From the NCBI GenBank assembly GCA_016789745.1, contig JAEUQF010000069.1:1-44687 (forward strand): a stretch of DNA of 44,687 nt. Reading direction: 5' to 3'. The position numbers and the translations under genes are program-made. The first letter of the stretch is position 1, and every line of letters starts with the position of its first letter. The notes beneath the pieces are model-generated. The model did no database searches. It worked only from the letters and a program-made list of their open reading frames with translations, and was not told the origin of the DNA. Source of the stretch: Bryobacterales bacterium. Its GTDB lineage: Bacteria > Acidobacteriota > Terriglobia > Bryobacterales > Bryobacteraceae. Below are positions 1 through 9,342 of this stretch, one piece after another.

Positions 1-1131
1 GCGAACGATCGTAAGCGGAACGCTGCCGGCGTCTTCGCGAAACAGGCGTTTCTGCGTTTCAACGGCCTGGGCGGCAACCGCAGCCACATGTTGAAGCTCG
101 GCCGTTTTGAGTTTCTGGACGGCTCCGAAACCACGCCCAAGAGCACCACACTCGCCGCACTGAAGCGCGATCGCATCAATATGCGGCTGCTGGGGCACTT
201 CGGCTGGGCCCACGTCGGCCGCAGCTTCGACGGGGTTCACTACAGCTACGCAAAGCCCACCGGCAACTTCACGTTCGTCGGCGCCATTCCCACCCGCGGC
301 GTCTTCCAAACCGATGGCTGGGGACAGAATGAGGCGGCATTCGGCTATGCGTCCTACACGCGGCCGTGGGGGAAGGGCCGCCATGCCGCGGACACGCGTG
401 TTCTGGCGCTGCATTACCATGACTGGCGCAAGGTGCTGAAGACGGACAACCGTACGTTGCCCGTTCGTCAGCTAGACATGGGCAACCTGCGCATTGCCAC
501 CTTCGGCGGGCACACGCTGCACGCCATCGATTCCAAGGCAGCGGTCTACGACGTCATGCTCTGGGGAACCGTGCAGACCGGCCGATGGGGACGGCTCGAT
601 CACTCGGCCCATGCTGTGTCCATCGAAGGCGGCATCCAGCCGAAGGCATTCGCTAAGCTGAAGCCGTGGTTCCGCGCCGGGTTCTACGATGGCTCCGGTG
701 ACGGCAACCCCGCCGACGGCACTCACAACACCTTCTTCCAGGTGATGCCGACGCCACGGCCCTTCGCCCGCTTTCCGTTCTTCAACCTGATCAACAACCG
801 CGATACGTTCGGCAGTCTTGTGCTGCGGCCGCACGCGAAGGTGACCGTCTCCAGCGAGTTCCACGCGTTGCGTCTGAGCAACCGGAACGATCTTTGGTAT
901 CTGGGCGGCGGCGTCTTTCAACCGTGGACCTTCGGCTACGTCGGCCGCGCCACCAGCGCCGCGCGCTCGCTTGCCAATCTCTATGACACCAGCATCGAGT
1001 ACCGCATGAACCCCCACGTCACCCTTACCGGCTACTACGGTTTCGCGCAAGGCTTGGCAGCCATGCGGACCATCTACCCCAAAGGGAAGAACGGCGCGTT
1101 CGGCTACATCGAGATGCTCTACCGCTTCTGA
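1..1131 (+). CDS. Alginate-export-like outer membrane porin, 3' part
   Basis: The reading frame is open from base 1 to the TGA at 1129-1131, so the 5' end (signal peptide and first strands) lies outside the window. The internal ATG at 88 is not the true start, because the codons before it continue the same type of sequence. The visible part (about 376 residues) is rich in aromatic residues and glycine, with alternating polar/apolar stretches typical of outer-membrane beta strands, and ends in Tyr-Arg-Phe. A terminal Phe is the usual beta-barrel assembly signal. The 'LGRFEFLDGSE' segment near the start of the visible part resembles the alginate-export (AlgE-like) porin family, which forms outer-membrane channels for sugar acids or other solutes. 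Substrate cannot be told. It converges on the next gene with an 8-base gap. The beta-barrel call is firm; the family is by resemblance only. Confidence 0.72.
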   Translation, partial: ANDRKRNAAGVFAKQAFLRFNGLGGNRSHMLKLGRFEFLDGSETTPKSTTLAALKRDRINMRLLGHFGWAHVGRSFDGVHYSYAKPTGNFTFVGAIPTRGVFQTDGWGQNEAAFGYASYTRPWGKGRHAADTRVLALHYHDWRKVLKTDNRTLPVRQLDMGNLRIATFGGHTLHAIDSKAAVYDVMLWGTVQTGRWGRLDHSAHAVSIEGGIQPKAFAKLKPWFRAGFYDGSGDGNPADGTHNTFFQVMPTPRPFARFPFFNLINNRDTFGSLVLRPHAKVTVSSEFHALRLSNRNDLWYLGGGVFQPWTFGYVGRATSAARSLANLYDTSIEYRMNPHVTLTGYYGFAQGLAAMRTIYPKGKNGAFGYIEMLYRF

Positions 1132-1139
1132 CGCGCTGC

Positions 1140-3554
1140 TTAGCGCTGGATGCTAACGGCAATCGACAGTGATTCCCCCGCGGCCAACGTGCGTTCCGGT
1201 GACCACACACCCAGCGTTGCTCCGGGAATCGCCTTGGCGCTCCAGTTGGCGAAGCCGCGGCTGACCTGAGGCCGGTCAAAGGAGATGGCGCCTCCGGAAC
1301 TGAGCCGCCAGGGAGAAGCCGGTAGATCGGGGCCCAGCCAGGCCTCCGTTTGGTTCGGCTCATCCTCGGGGTCGTACAAGGTGCGGCCGTGGAGTTGGAC
1401 GCGGTCAATGTTATCGACGCCGAACTCCGCGCGGGCTTGGATGGCCACGGGTAGGGGGTTGGAGGTGGTGTTCGTTACCGAGGTGACGGTGCGCAACCCG
1501 TCGGCGGTCAGTGCGAAGGTACGCCGCAGCGTAGCGCCGTTGGCGGCTTTGCCGGTAAGGGTGGCGGTAGTGGCAGTGTCCGATTCGATCTCCCACTGCA
1601 CCTCCCAGGCGCGGGCGTGGTAATCGGGATGTGCCGTTGCGACCACGCCGCCGAGGGCCGGATAGCCGCGTTCGCCGGGTATGAAGCCGCGCAGCAGATC
1701 CTTGCCCTTTGCTGTCAGCCGCACGGCGCGTGCATTGAGCGCCGGTACGATGCTGACCAGCCAGCCGTCGTTTCGAAGCGTCACGGCGCGCAGGGGCTGG
1801 ATCTGCGACAGCCGCTCCTCATCCACCTTCAAGTCCACGCCCTCGTGGATGCTCTGGATGCCGAAGGTACGCATGCGGGAATAGAGATCGCGAGCGCGGG
1901 CGACCAGTCCTTCGATGTTCGTTGGCGTGTAGAAGCCATCACGGACGGTGTAACGGGAGTCGCGAATAAGGTTGTAGTATTCGATGGGCAGGCGAGCCTT
2001 CCGGACGCGGCGGCGCGTGGCTTCGTCCGGCGCCGCCGCCTCGGCCTTGTCAAACAACGCGACGGCCTGGCGGCGGAAGCCGGGCGAGTAATCGGGTACC
2101 TGGAAGATCGACAGGTGCCGGTCGGGTGGGCGCATTTGCTGGTGCAGCAGGTCGTAGTATTCGCGAATGGGCTTGGCCGCGGCAGTGCCATAAACACCCT
2201 CCAGGAATTCGTCGACGGTGCGGTTCACGTCGGTGCTCGCATCCCACAACTGGCGTGCCAACACATAGGCGCGTAGTTCAGACTGTTCGCCGCCACCGCC
2301 TGTCGGGTAGGCACCTTGCATAAACAGGCCGACGACACCCTGGCGCTTGTAGATGGGGATGTCGGCCGCGAGTTCTTCAAAGTCAGGGAACGGCAACTGG
2401 TAGTGCGCGAAGTTCGTGTTGTAGTGCCAGATGTAGAGCTGGTTGGTGATCTTCGACCAGGCTTGCAGATTCTTGTAAAAGTAGGCGCTGCGTGGGCATT
2501 TCGCGAAGCTGTGTGAGGTGCAGATGCCGATGGGGCACAGGCGAATGCGCACGTTCGGGGCGGGCCGCGCCTTCGCGGGAGGATTCTCCGTGTACCAGTA
2601 GGCCAGCGTGTCGATGAGCTTGCCGGGATGGCGGCGGCCGATGTCTTCGGCTACGGCGTTGACGAATCGCAGGATGGGGCCGGAGTGCTGGCCGCCTTCT
2701 TCCTGCTCCACGCGGCGGCAGCGGTCGCATTCGCACCAGCCCTCCCAATCGTTCTGCGAGACCGAAAAGATGGTGACGTCCGGGTGTTCCTTGATCCACT
2801 GCTCGACGCGTTCTATTGCGATGCGCAGCACCGCGGCGCTGGTCAGGCAGAGCTGGCCGCGCTCGTGGCGGCGCTTGCCATCGATGAGGGAGTAGTATTC
2901 CGGGTGGTCAGCGAAATACTTGTCTGGCGGCAGCAGTTCGTAGAAGGAGTGAACGAAGGGGTAGTACTTCAGTTTGCCGCCGACGGTGTCGTCCAGGCGT
3001 GTGTGGTCGCCGTTGGTGCGATTGCGGGCGGCCCAATCGCGGTCCCACGCTTCGGTGAAGAATGGCTCACGGTACTCAAACGCGGGCTTGTGAGTTTCCG
3101 CGAGCGCGTCGATGCGGATGGTGGGGCGCTTGGGAATGCGGCTGACCTCCGGCGTGAACCAGCGGCACCCAAGCTTGTCCAGAAACGTGTAAACCCCGTA
3201 CAAAGTGCCGCGCTGGCGGCCTCCGGCGATGATGAGATGCGGGCCGCTGGTGCGGAGGACAAAGCCTTCTGCCCCGAATGCAGCGGGCCGCAGGTTGTGA
3301 TCCACGTCGCGCAAAGCGGAACTATCGCCCAGCAGGATAAGGTTGCCCTTCAAGGGGACACCAGCGGCAGTGACGATGGGCAACTCGGCACCGGACATCT
3401 CGCGCAGGAACCGGCGCAGTTCGCTGGCGGCGTGTTGTTCCGATGGCGAGGCCTCGGCGGCGAGAGCGATGGAGTAAGAAGACCTGCCGTTTTCGATTAA
3501 AGTGATGGCCGAGGCGGGCAGACAGAGTAAGAAGACCACGAAGAGACGTAGCAA
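1140..3554 (-). CDS. Secreted DUF4838 protein with glucuronidase-like N-terminal domain
   Basis: An 804-residue protein whose first 16-18 residues form a hydrophobic signal peptide, so it is exported. Residues about 20-130 resemble the N-terminal domain of family 67 alpha-glucuronidases. Residues about 150-450 match the DUF4838 pattern, including 'FSVSQNDWEGWCECDRC' with its two-cysteine CxxC element, the 'TLAYWYTENPP' strand and 'YIWHYNTNF'. The last 200 residues look like a beta-sandwich accessory domain. DUF4838 proteins have a glycoside-hydrolase-like barrel and are common in Acidobacteria and Planctomycetes that degrade polysaccharides, but no activity is established for this one. It lies between a porin and a regulatory kinase/sigma pair and could belong to a glycan-uptake set, which is inference. 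Start chosen at 3554 because it gives the signal peptide directly. Confidence 0.8.
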   Translation of the reverse strand: MLRLFVVFLLCLPASAITLIENGRSSYSIALAAEASPSEQHAASELRRFLREMSGAELPIVTAAGVPLKGNLILLGDSSALRDVDHNLRPAAFGAEGFVLRTSGPHLIIAGGRQRGTLYGVYTFLDKLGCRWFTPEVSRIPKRPTIRIDALAETHKPAFEYREPFFTEAWDRDWAARNRTNGDHTRLDDTVGGKLKYYPFVHSFYELLPPDKYFADHPEYYSLIDGKRRHERGQLCLTSAAVLRIAIERVEQWIKEHPDVTIFSVSQNDWEGWCECDRCRRVEQEEGGQHSGPILRFVNAVAEDIGRRHPGKLIDTLAYWYTENPPAKARPAPNVRIRLCPIGICTSHSFAKCPRSAYFYKNLQAWSKITNQLYIWHYNTNFAHYQLPFPDFEELAADIPIYKRQGVVGLFMQGAYPTGGGGEQSELRAYVLARQLWDASTDVNRTVDEFLEGVYGTAAAKPIREYYDLLHQQMRPPDRHLSIFQVPDYSPGFRRQAVALFDKAEAAAPDEATRRRVRKARLPIEYYNLIRDSRYTVRDGFYTPTNIEGLVARARDLYSRMRTFGIQSIHEGVDLKVDEERLSQIQPLRAVTLRNDGWLVSIVPALNARAVRLTAKGKDLLRGFIPGERGYPALGGVVATAHPDYHARAWEVQWEIESDTATTATLTGKAANGATLRRTFALTADGLRTVTSVTNTTSNPLPVAIQARAEFGVDNIDRVQLHGRTLYDPEDEPNQTEAWLGPDLPASPWRLSSGGAISFDRPQVSRGFANWSAKAIPGATLGVWSPERTLAAGESLSIAVSIQR

Positions 3555-3600
3555 GACAGGGCCTTTCGCTCTTCAGTGTAGGGCAGTGGGCGCAGGGCGG

Positions 3601-5551
3601 TCACGACTTTCGGGTGACGGCCATCGCTTCCGGTGGCGCGCTCGCATCGGCGCTGGGCCAGTGGGCCAGATAGCGGGCCATTGTCGCCTCAATCCCGGGA
3701 CGGGCCGATGCCAGCACCTTCATCTGAATCACGTCGAACAGTGGGATTCCCGTATGCCTTTCGATGCGAAGCAACCAGTAGTCGGGAGGGTGCGCGCCTT
3801 CCGGACTGGACTCCCGCGGATGACGCCAGGTCCACGATTCGATGCTTCCCCATGGGATCCAGAACCCCGCTGCGAGAAGGCCGTGCTCCCGGATCTGCAG
3901 GCGCCCGACGACGAGGTAGGCCCATACCGCGACAGAGGTCCAGATCAGAGTATTGAGCCAGTCGGTGCGGGGGCTGAACAGCGAGTAGGCAAGGTGAAAA
4001 ACAGCAAGCGTGGCGGCCACGTAGCGCCATGCGCTTCGCCGGGAAGACTGCGCCAGCAATGCGCCCGCCGAGCGCCGGCCCACGCAAGCGCGCCCAGCGC
4101 AACGCCCATGGCGGCCAGATTGACGTAGCGCACAAGGTTCCGGGTCTGCAGCTTCGGCTCGAAGGCCACCAGCAGCGCAAAACCGGCGACGATGAACCCC
4201 AGCGCCACCAGAAACTGATGGGAGACGATGAGGCGCGCCGCGGCCCGGCCCCAGCGCTGGCTGGTGGCGAGCGCCAGAAGCGCCAGGAGCAGGGCGGCGA
4301 CAGACACCCACTGCATGGCACCCGTATTGATGCGAATCGCGCCGGTAGCGAGTGCCACCGCAAGCAGCAACCCCGCCCCGATGGGCGCTTTGTGGCGGGC
4401 GGCAGCCCGCAGTAGTTTCGGCGCCAGTGCGTTGGCGCGGGCGATCACCGGTTGGCCATTTCGATAGCGTTCGATGTCCTGACGAAACTGCTCGGCCGAA
4501 AGGTAGCGCGCTCCAGGCTGCTTCAACGCTTTCAAAACTACATCATCCAGGTCTCCCATCAGCCGTGACTGCAGTTCCACAAGCGAGCTTTCGCGCAGAC
4601 GGGCGAGTGCTTCCGGTGAGGAACCATCGCCGGCGGCTGGCGGGACATCGGTAACGGCGGTGCTGGGCGGCTTAGGTGATTCTTCGCATATCACGCGGGC
4701 AATCTCGTGAAACACCCGCGAATGGAGCCGCAGCGGCGTGTGGCCAGTGAGCAATTCATACAGCACCACGCCGAGAGAATAGACATCGCTGGCAACACCG
4801 ACCGCCTCGCCGCGCACCTGCTCCGGGCTGGCGTATTCCGGTGTCATGGCGCGCATGCCCGCGCTGCGTCAACGTCCGAGGCATTTCCTGGCTGTGGGCG
4901 ATGCCGAAATCGAGCAACTTCACTTCGCCGGCCGCCGTTACCAGGATGTTGTTGGGCTTGAGATCGCGGTGGATCACCTGCCGGGTGTGCGCATGCTGTA
5001 CGGCGGCGCATACCTGATCGAACAGCAGCAAGCGGGCTTCGATGGGCAGCCGGTTGCGATCACAGTACCGGTCAATCGGCTCGCCCGCAACGTACTCCAT
5101 CACGAAGTAGGGCCAGCCCTCGTCGGTGGCACCCATCCAGAATGCCAGCAATGTTGGGATGGTCGAGCGATGCCAGAATCTCACGCTCGCACTGGAAGCG
5201 GGCGACGGTCTCCGGCGAGGCGGCCTCCGGCCGAATGACTTTGATGGCCACCTTGCGCCAGGCCTGGTCGGCACGGACGGCCAGGTAAACGACACCCATG
5301 CCGCCATGGCCGATCTGGCGGAGGATTTCGTAGGCACCCAGGCGCCGGCCCTCCATGCGCACTTCGGCAGGCGGCGCCAGATCCGGCAGCCGTGTAGGCT
5401 GGCCGTGTGCGGCCAGCAGACGCGCCACTTCCTAGGCCAGTTCCGGGTCGCCATGGCAGGCTTCGGCCAGGTACAGGTCACGGGCCGCAGCGGGCAGGTC
5501 CAGCGCCGCCTCGAAAACACGCCGGATTTGTCGAAACCGCTCGGGGTTCAT
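3601..5551 (-). pseudogene. Broken Ser/Thr protein kinase with C-terminal membrane domain
   Basis: The pieces add up to one acidobacterial kinase. It starts at the ATG at 5551, preceded by GAGGAA. An N-terminal segment with 'GDPELA' is followed by an in-frame TAG at 5434-5432 where the family normally has a residue before 'EVARLLAAH'. Next come the glycine loop 'GHGGMGVVY' and the lysine strand 'VAIKVIRPE'. Near 5132-5137 the frame changes; two bases seem missing in a GG repeat. The second frame holds '[13 protein letters not shown]' and 'LLDFGIA', and shifts near 4857-4860. The third frame holds 'TPEYASPEQ' and several membrane helices, and shifts again near 4063-4070 inside a GC run. The last frame ends at 3601 with a PH-like tail resembling DUF5673. 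All catalytic motifs are still present, so the gene decayed recently or contains assembly errors. It is divergent from an ECF sigma gene, the usual partner of such kinases. Confidence 0.85.
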
Positions 5552-5623
5552 GTTGCTTCCTCAACAAGCCAAGCGCACGGCGGACTGGAATCGGTTCAAA
5601 AATCTTTGTAGCCTGGCAAAGAC

Positions 5624-6199
5624 TTGGATCAAGCACCCATCACCGAACTGCTGCACGCATGGAAGGCCGGCGACCGCACGGCAGGCGACCGTTTGATCGA
5701 ATTAACATACCAGGAACTACGGCGCATGGCCAGCAACGCGTGGCGGAGAGAAGCCTCCGGCGGCACGCTGGAACCTACGGCGCTGGTGCATGAGTTGTAC
5801 CTGCGATTGTTCTCACAGGCGAACGTGGATTATCAGGACCGGGTGCATTTCTTCGCCGTGGCAGCGCGCCAGTTGCGTCGCCTGCTGATCGGCGCGGCCC
5901 GTGCACGGAAGGCCGAGAAGCGGCAGGGCGAACGAGTGCGAGTGACGCTATTGGATGCCGATCAGGGAGTGCCGGCGGCAGAGATGGAGTTGCTCGATCT
6001 GGAGCAGGCACTGGAGGAGTTGGAAGCGCTGGATGAACGCTGCGCGCGGGTTGTCGAGTTACGTTATCTGGCGGGGCTTACCGAACCGGAGGCGGCGGAG
6101 GTTCTGGGCGTTTCGCCAGCCACCGCGAAACGCGACTGGCAGTTTGCGCGTAGTTGGCTGATGGCCCGTCTGTCCGGCACCGGACCTGCGACAAATTGA
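5624..6199 (+). CDS. ECF-type RNA polymerase sigma factor
   Basis: A 191-residue ECF sigma factor of the kind paired with Ser/Thr kinases in Acidobacteria and Planctomycetes (Sig-70_X6-like). Residues about 10-85 form sigma region 2, with 'LIELTYQELRRMA' and 'HFFAVAARQLRRLLI'. Residues about 125-185 form region 4 with the helix-turn-helix 'LTEPEAAEVLGVSPATAKRD'. The start is a TTG at 5624. It gives the family's usual short N-terminus, and no in-frame ATG precedes region 2. It would direct RNA polymerase to a small regulon that may include the propeller protein 40 bases downstream. The divergent kinase, separated by 72 bases, is the expected regulatory partner but is broken here, so the sigma factor may be uncoupled from its signal. 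Confidence 0.88.
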   Translation: MDQAPITELLHAWKAGDRTAGDRLIELTYQELRRMASNAWRREASGGTLEPTALVHELYLRLFSQANVDYQDRVHFFAVAARQLRRLLIGAARARKAEKRQGERVRVTLLDADQGVPAAEMELLDLEQALEELEALDERCARVVELRYLAGLTEPEAAEVLGVSPATAKRDWQFARSWLMARLSGTGPATN

Positions 6200-6239
6200 C
6201 TGCCGGCGAATGAGCAACGCCGGTGTAAGATGAGAAGAC

Positions 6240-7484
6240 TTGCGGCGGCTACTGGCAAATCTTCTGCACCTCACCTTCAGCTTTCCGCTGCTGTTGCGCC
6301 TGTTGTCCGGTACCGAGGCGACACCGCTGCTTCTGGCCGAGACACGCCGGATTGATCCACCCGCGGCTGCCGAGAGCGGCATGCCGTTTTTCACTCAAGA
6401 CCAAAATGGCAACATACTGCTTGCATGGAGTGACACGCTTGGCGCGGAGGGTCACGCGCTACGCTTCTCACGCTGGATGGGCAAGGCCTGGAGCGCGCCG
6501 GAGACCATCACGAAGGGCAACGATTGGTTCGCCAACTGGGCGGACTTCGGGTCGCTCAACGTGCTGCCCGATGGTTCGATGCTGGCACACTGGTTGACGC
6601 GCTCGGCTCCGGAGAACAAGTACGGCTATGGAATTCGCGTGACGCGGCGCGATCCGAAGACCGGCTCCTGGCAGCAGGTGCACGGCATGAGCTTAGACGA
6701 ACAGCAGGACTACGCAGGCTTCCTGTCGTTTGCGCCCGGCACCGGCTATGCGGCCTACCTGTCGCCACCCGCCCATAGCGGCCATGGCGCGGCGCACGGC
6801 AACGGTGATCACGATCATCGCAAGACTCTGCGTTTCCTTCGCTTTGGCAATGGCGGCAAGCCCGTGGGCGACGAGGAGATCGACGCCGATGTCTGTTCCT
6901 GCTGCCCCACGGCGACGGGCCGGACGCGGGATGGCTGGGTGGTGGCGTATCGCGACCATCGCGGCGAGGTGCGGGATATCTCCGTTCTGCGAAACGTGAA
7001 TGGCAAATGGAGTGAGCCGCGCACCGTGCATGCCGACAACTGGAAGATCAACGGCTGCCCTACCGACGGCCCATCGCTGGTAGCGCGGGACGAGCGCGTC
7101 GCCGTGACCTGGACGACGCGTGCCGGAGGTGTCGCCAAGGTGCAGGCGGCGTTGTCGGCAAACCAGGGCGAGCAGTTCCAAGCACCGGTGAGCATTGATG
7201 ACGGCAGTCCGCTGGGCCGTCCCGTGATCGCGGCGTTTGATGGCGCCAGCTATCTGTTGGCGTGGCTGGAACGTCAGGGCGATGGAGTGGAACTGCGGTT
7301 GCGCCGGCTGACCCATGCAGGCGATGCGCTGCCGTCTTTCGTGGCGGCAAAGGTGCCGCTGGGACGGGCTTCCGGATTTCCGAAGATCGCGGTGACGCAA
7401 GACGCGGTATTCGTGGCGTGGCGTGATCAGCGCGTGCGGGTGCTGCTGCTGCCGAAAGAAGAAGTCCTGAGAAGGAGCCGCTAA
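6240..7484 (+). CDS. Secreted sialidase-like (BNR) beta-propeller protein
   Basis: A 414-residue protein with an N-terminal signal peptide (about residues 1-27) when started at the TTG at 6240. The first in-frame ATG, at 6378, would remove the signal peptide, so TTG is preferred. The body has repeated 'G..LLAWSD', 'WVVAYRDHRGEVRDISV' and 'VAVTWTTRAGGVAKV' strands typical of six-bladed sialidase-like propellers. A cysteine cluster at residues 219-222 (Cys-Ser-Cys-Cys-Pro) and a His-rich loop 'HSGHGAAHGNGDHDH' around residues 180-195 could bind metal. Arginine-triad residues needed for true sialidase activity could not be assigned, so the function may be sugar binding or something else. It follows the sigma gene closely and may be its target. 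It converges on the sensor kinase with a one-base gap. Confidence 0.68.
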   Translation: MRRLLANLLHLTFSFPLLLRLLSGTEATPLLLAETRRIDPPAAAESGMPFFTQDQNGNILLAWSDTLGAEGHALRFSRWMGKAWSAPETITKGNDWFANWADFGSLNVLPDGSMLAHWLTRSAPENKYGYGIRVTRRDPKTGSWQQVHGMSLDEQQDYAGFLSFAPGTGYAAYLSPPAHSGHGAAHGNGDHDHRKTLRFLRFGNGGKPVGDEEIDADVCSCCPTATGRTRDGWVVAYRDHRGEVRDISVLRNVNGKWSEPRTVHADNWKINGCPTDGPSLVARDERVAVTWTTRAGGVAKVQAALSANQGEQFQAPVSIDDGSPLGRPVIAAFDGASYLLAWLERQGDGVELRLRRLTHAGDALPSFVAAKVPLGRASGFPKIAVTQDAVFVAWRDQRVRVLLLPKEEVLRRSR

Positions 7485-7485
7485 G

Positions 7486-9342
7486 CTACGGCGCAGCGGC
7501 GAGGGCGACAGGTAAGCGGAAGCGAAAGATGGAGCCTCGGCCCGGTTCCGACTCGGCCCAAATATGACCGCCGTGGCGTTCGATGATGCGGCGGCAGATG
7601 GCCAATCCAAGCCCGGAGCCGGGCACTTCGCCGCCATGGAGCCGCTTCAGAACGCCGAAAATCTCTTCGGCGTGTTTCGGATCGAAGCCCTGGCCGTTGT
7701 CGCGCACGCTGACCACCCAAGTGCGGCCTTCGCGTTCGGCCGAAACATGAATACGTGGAGGCACTCCCGGGCGCCGGTAGTTTATGGCATTCGCTACCAG
7801 GTTCTGAAACACCTGTGTTATCTGGTCCTGCCAGATGGGAATGGAAGGTAGCGAGTCGACGTCAACCATGCCCGCAGCTTCCTGCAAGGGCCCCTGCAAA
7901 CCGGTGAGCGCCTGCGCCAGTGCGTCTTCCAGCGATGCATTCGAACGCACGTCGACAGGCGATTGCGCGGCACGGGCGTAGGCGAGCAGGCTGTCCACCA
8001 GGTCCTGCATGCGAGCCGTGCCGGCGAGGATATTCTCGATATACTCAGCCACGGACGCGCCTGGCTGGCCCCGCAACTTCGATTGCAGCAGTTGGGCGAA
8101 CACACGAACGGTGCGGATGGGCGCCTGCAGGTCATGCGCGGCGGCGAAGGCAAACTGCTGCAGGTCTCCAATGGCTTGCTCCAGCGCCTGCTCGGCCCAT
8201 TTGCGTTCGGTGATGTCATAGAAGACGCCGGCCATGTGGGTGTTCGGCGTGGGGCGGCTACGAAGCAGATTGCCGTGCATGCGGATCCAGCGGGTTTCGG
8301 CGGTGGGACTGACGACGCGAAACTCAGCGCGGTAGGGCTGCCCGGTGGCGACGCTATCCGCGATCTGCGCTTCGACGGCGGCGCGGTCTTCCGGATGCAG
8401 TCGGGCAAGGAAGGCGGCATAGGTGCCCTGGAAGGTGCCGGGCGCAAGGCCCAGCAGCGTATCGTGGTGGCCGCCGGAGATGACTTCGTCGGTGGCCAGG
8501 TCGCGCTCCCAGAAGCCCATACCGGCGGCGTCAATCGCCAGTTGCAGGCGGGCCTCGCTGGCGCGCAGGGCTTCTTCGGTACGCCGCCGCTCGGTGATAT
8601 CGAGAACGACACCCACCAGCCGTTCGGGATAGCCGTCAGTGGAGACCATGTTGCCCTGCGTCCAGATCCAGCGTAGCGCGCCATCCGGGCGGATGATGCG
8701 GAACTCGTGCTGAAATCCGGTGGAGGCGCTGGTCGCCCTTTCGAGCAGAGATGCCCGGTCCTCGGGATGGACCAGGGCCAGCACGGCCTCCAATGTTCCT
8801 TCAAACTGCTCTGGTGTGATGCCGAACAGTTCATGATGGGCGCCGCCCCAACTGACGCGATTCGAGGGGAGATCCCACTCATAGGTGCCCATATGGGCCG
8901 CGCCCAAGGCCAGGCGCAGTCGATCTTCGCTCTTCTGCAGCGCCTGTTCGGAGTCGCGCAGCCGCAACAGGGAGCGGACGTGTGCGATGAGCAGTTCCCC
9001 CTCGACGGGTTCCACAAGGTAGCCATCCGCGCCACCTTCCAATCCGCGAACCGCATCAGCAATGCCAATGGCCGATGCCGAGATCTGCAGCACCATGGTG
9101 CCCTGCAGGCGGGCGTCACTCTTCAGGCAGCGGCAAAGGTCGATGCCGTCGCCATCGGGCAGGTTGACATCCAGCAGGACGAGGTCGGGCCGTTTCTGGA
9201 GCGCGCATTCCATGGCCTGTCGCACAGTGGTGGCTTCCAGAGAGCGGAACCCCGCCGCGGCCAGATGCTGGCTGCGCACGTAGCGATTGATGTCGTTGTC
9301 ATCGACATTGAGAATGAGAGGCGCTTCCACGGGATACGTCAC
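7486..9342 (-). CDS. Hybrid sensor histidine kinase: receiver, two PAS, kinase
   Basis: A 618-residue protein without membrane helices, so it is cytoplasmic. Residues 8-125 are a response-regulator receiver with acidic residues 'NVDDND' and phospho-acceptor Asp58 in 'LVLLDVNLPDGDG'. The usual conserved Lys before Pro is a Glu ('LVEPVEGE'). Two PAS domains with PAC tails follow (about 140-255 and 265-382, each ending in 'DITER'). The dimerisation helix carries His403 in 'AAAHDLQAPIR', and the ATPase domain has 'NLVANAINYR', 'DNGQGFDP' and 'GSGLGLAICRRI'. The class resembles phytochrome-type kinases. The start is a GTG that overlaps the stop of the preceding gene (GTGA), so it is translationally coupled to the stressosome operon and is its last gene. 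It probably receives phosphate or protein contacts from the preceding receiver/kinase protein, which is inference. Confidence 0.9.
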   Translation of the reverse strand: MTYPVEAPLILNVDDNDINRYVRSQHLAAAGFRSLEATTVRQAMECALQKRPDLVLLDVNLPDGDGIDLCRCLKSDARLQGTMVLQISASAIGIADAVRGLEGGADGYLVEPVEGELLIAHVRSLLRLRDSEQALQKSEDRLRLALGAAHMGTYEWDLPSNRVSWGGAHHELFGITPEQFEGTLEAVLALVHPEDRASLLERATSASTGFQHEFRIIRPDGALRWIWTQGNMVSTDGYPERLVGVVLDITERRRTEEALRASEARLQLAIDAAGMGFWERDLATDEVISGGHHDTLLGLAPGTFQGTYAAFLARLHPEDRAAVEAQIADSVATGQPYRAEFRVVSPTAETRWIRMHGNLLRSRPTPNTHMAGVFYDITERKWAEQALEQAIGDLQQFAFAAAHDLQAPIRTVRVFAQLLQSKLRGQPGASVAEYIENILAGTARMQDLVDSLLAYARAAQSPVDVRSNASLEDALAQALTGLQGPLQEAAGMVDVDSLPSIPIWQDQITQVFQNLVANAINYRRPGVPPRIHVSAEREGRTWVVSVRDNGQGFDPKHAEEIFGVLKRLHGGEVPGSGLGLAICRRIIERHGGHIWAESEPGRGSIFRFRLPVALAAAP

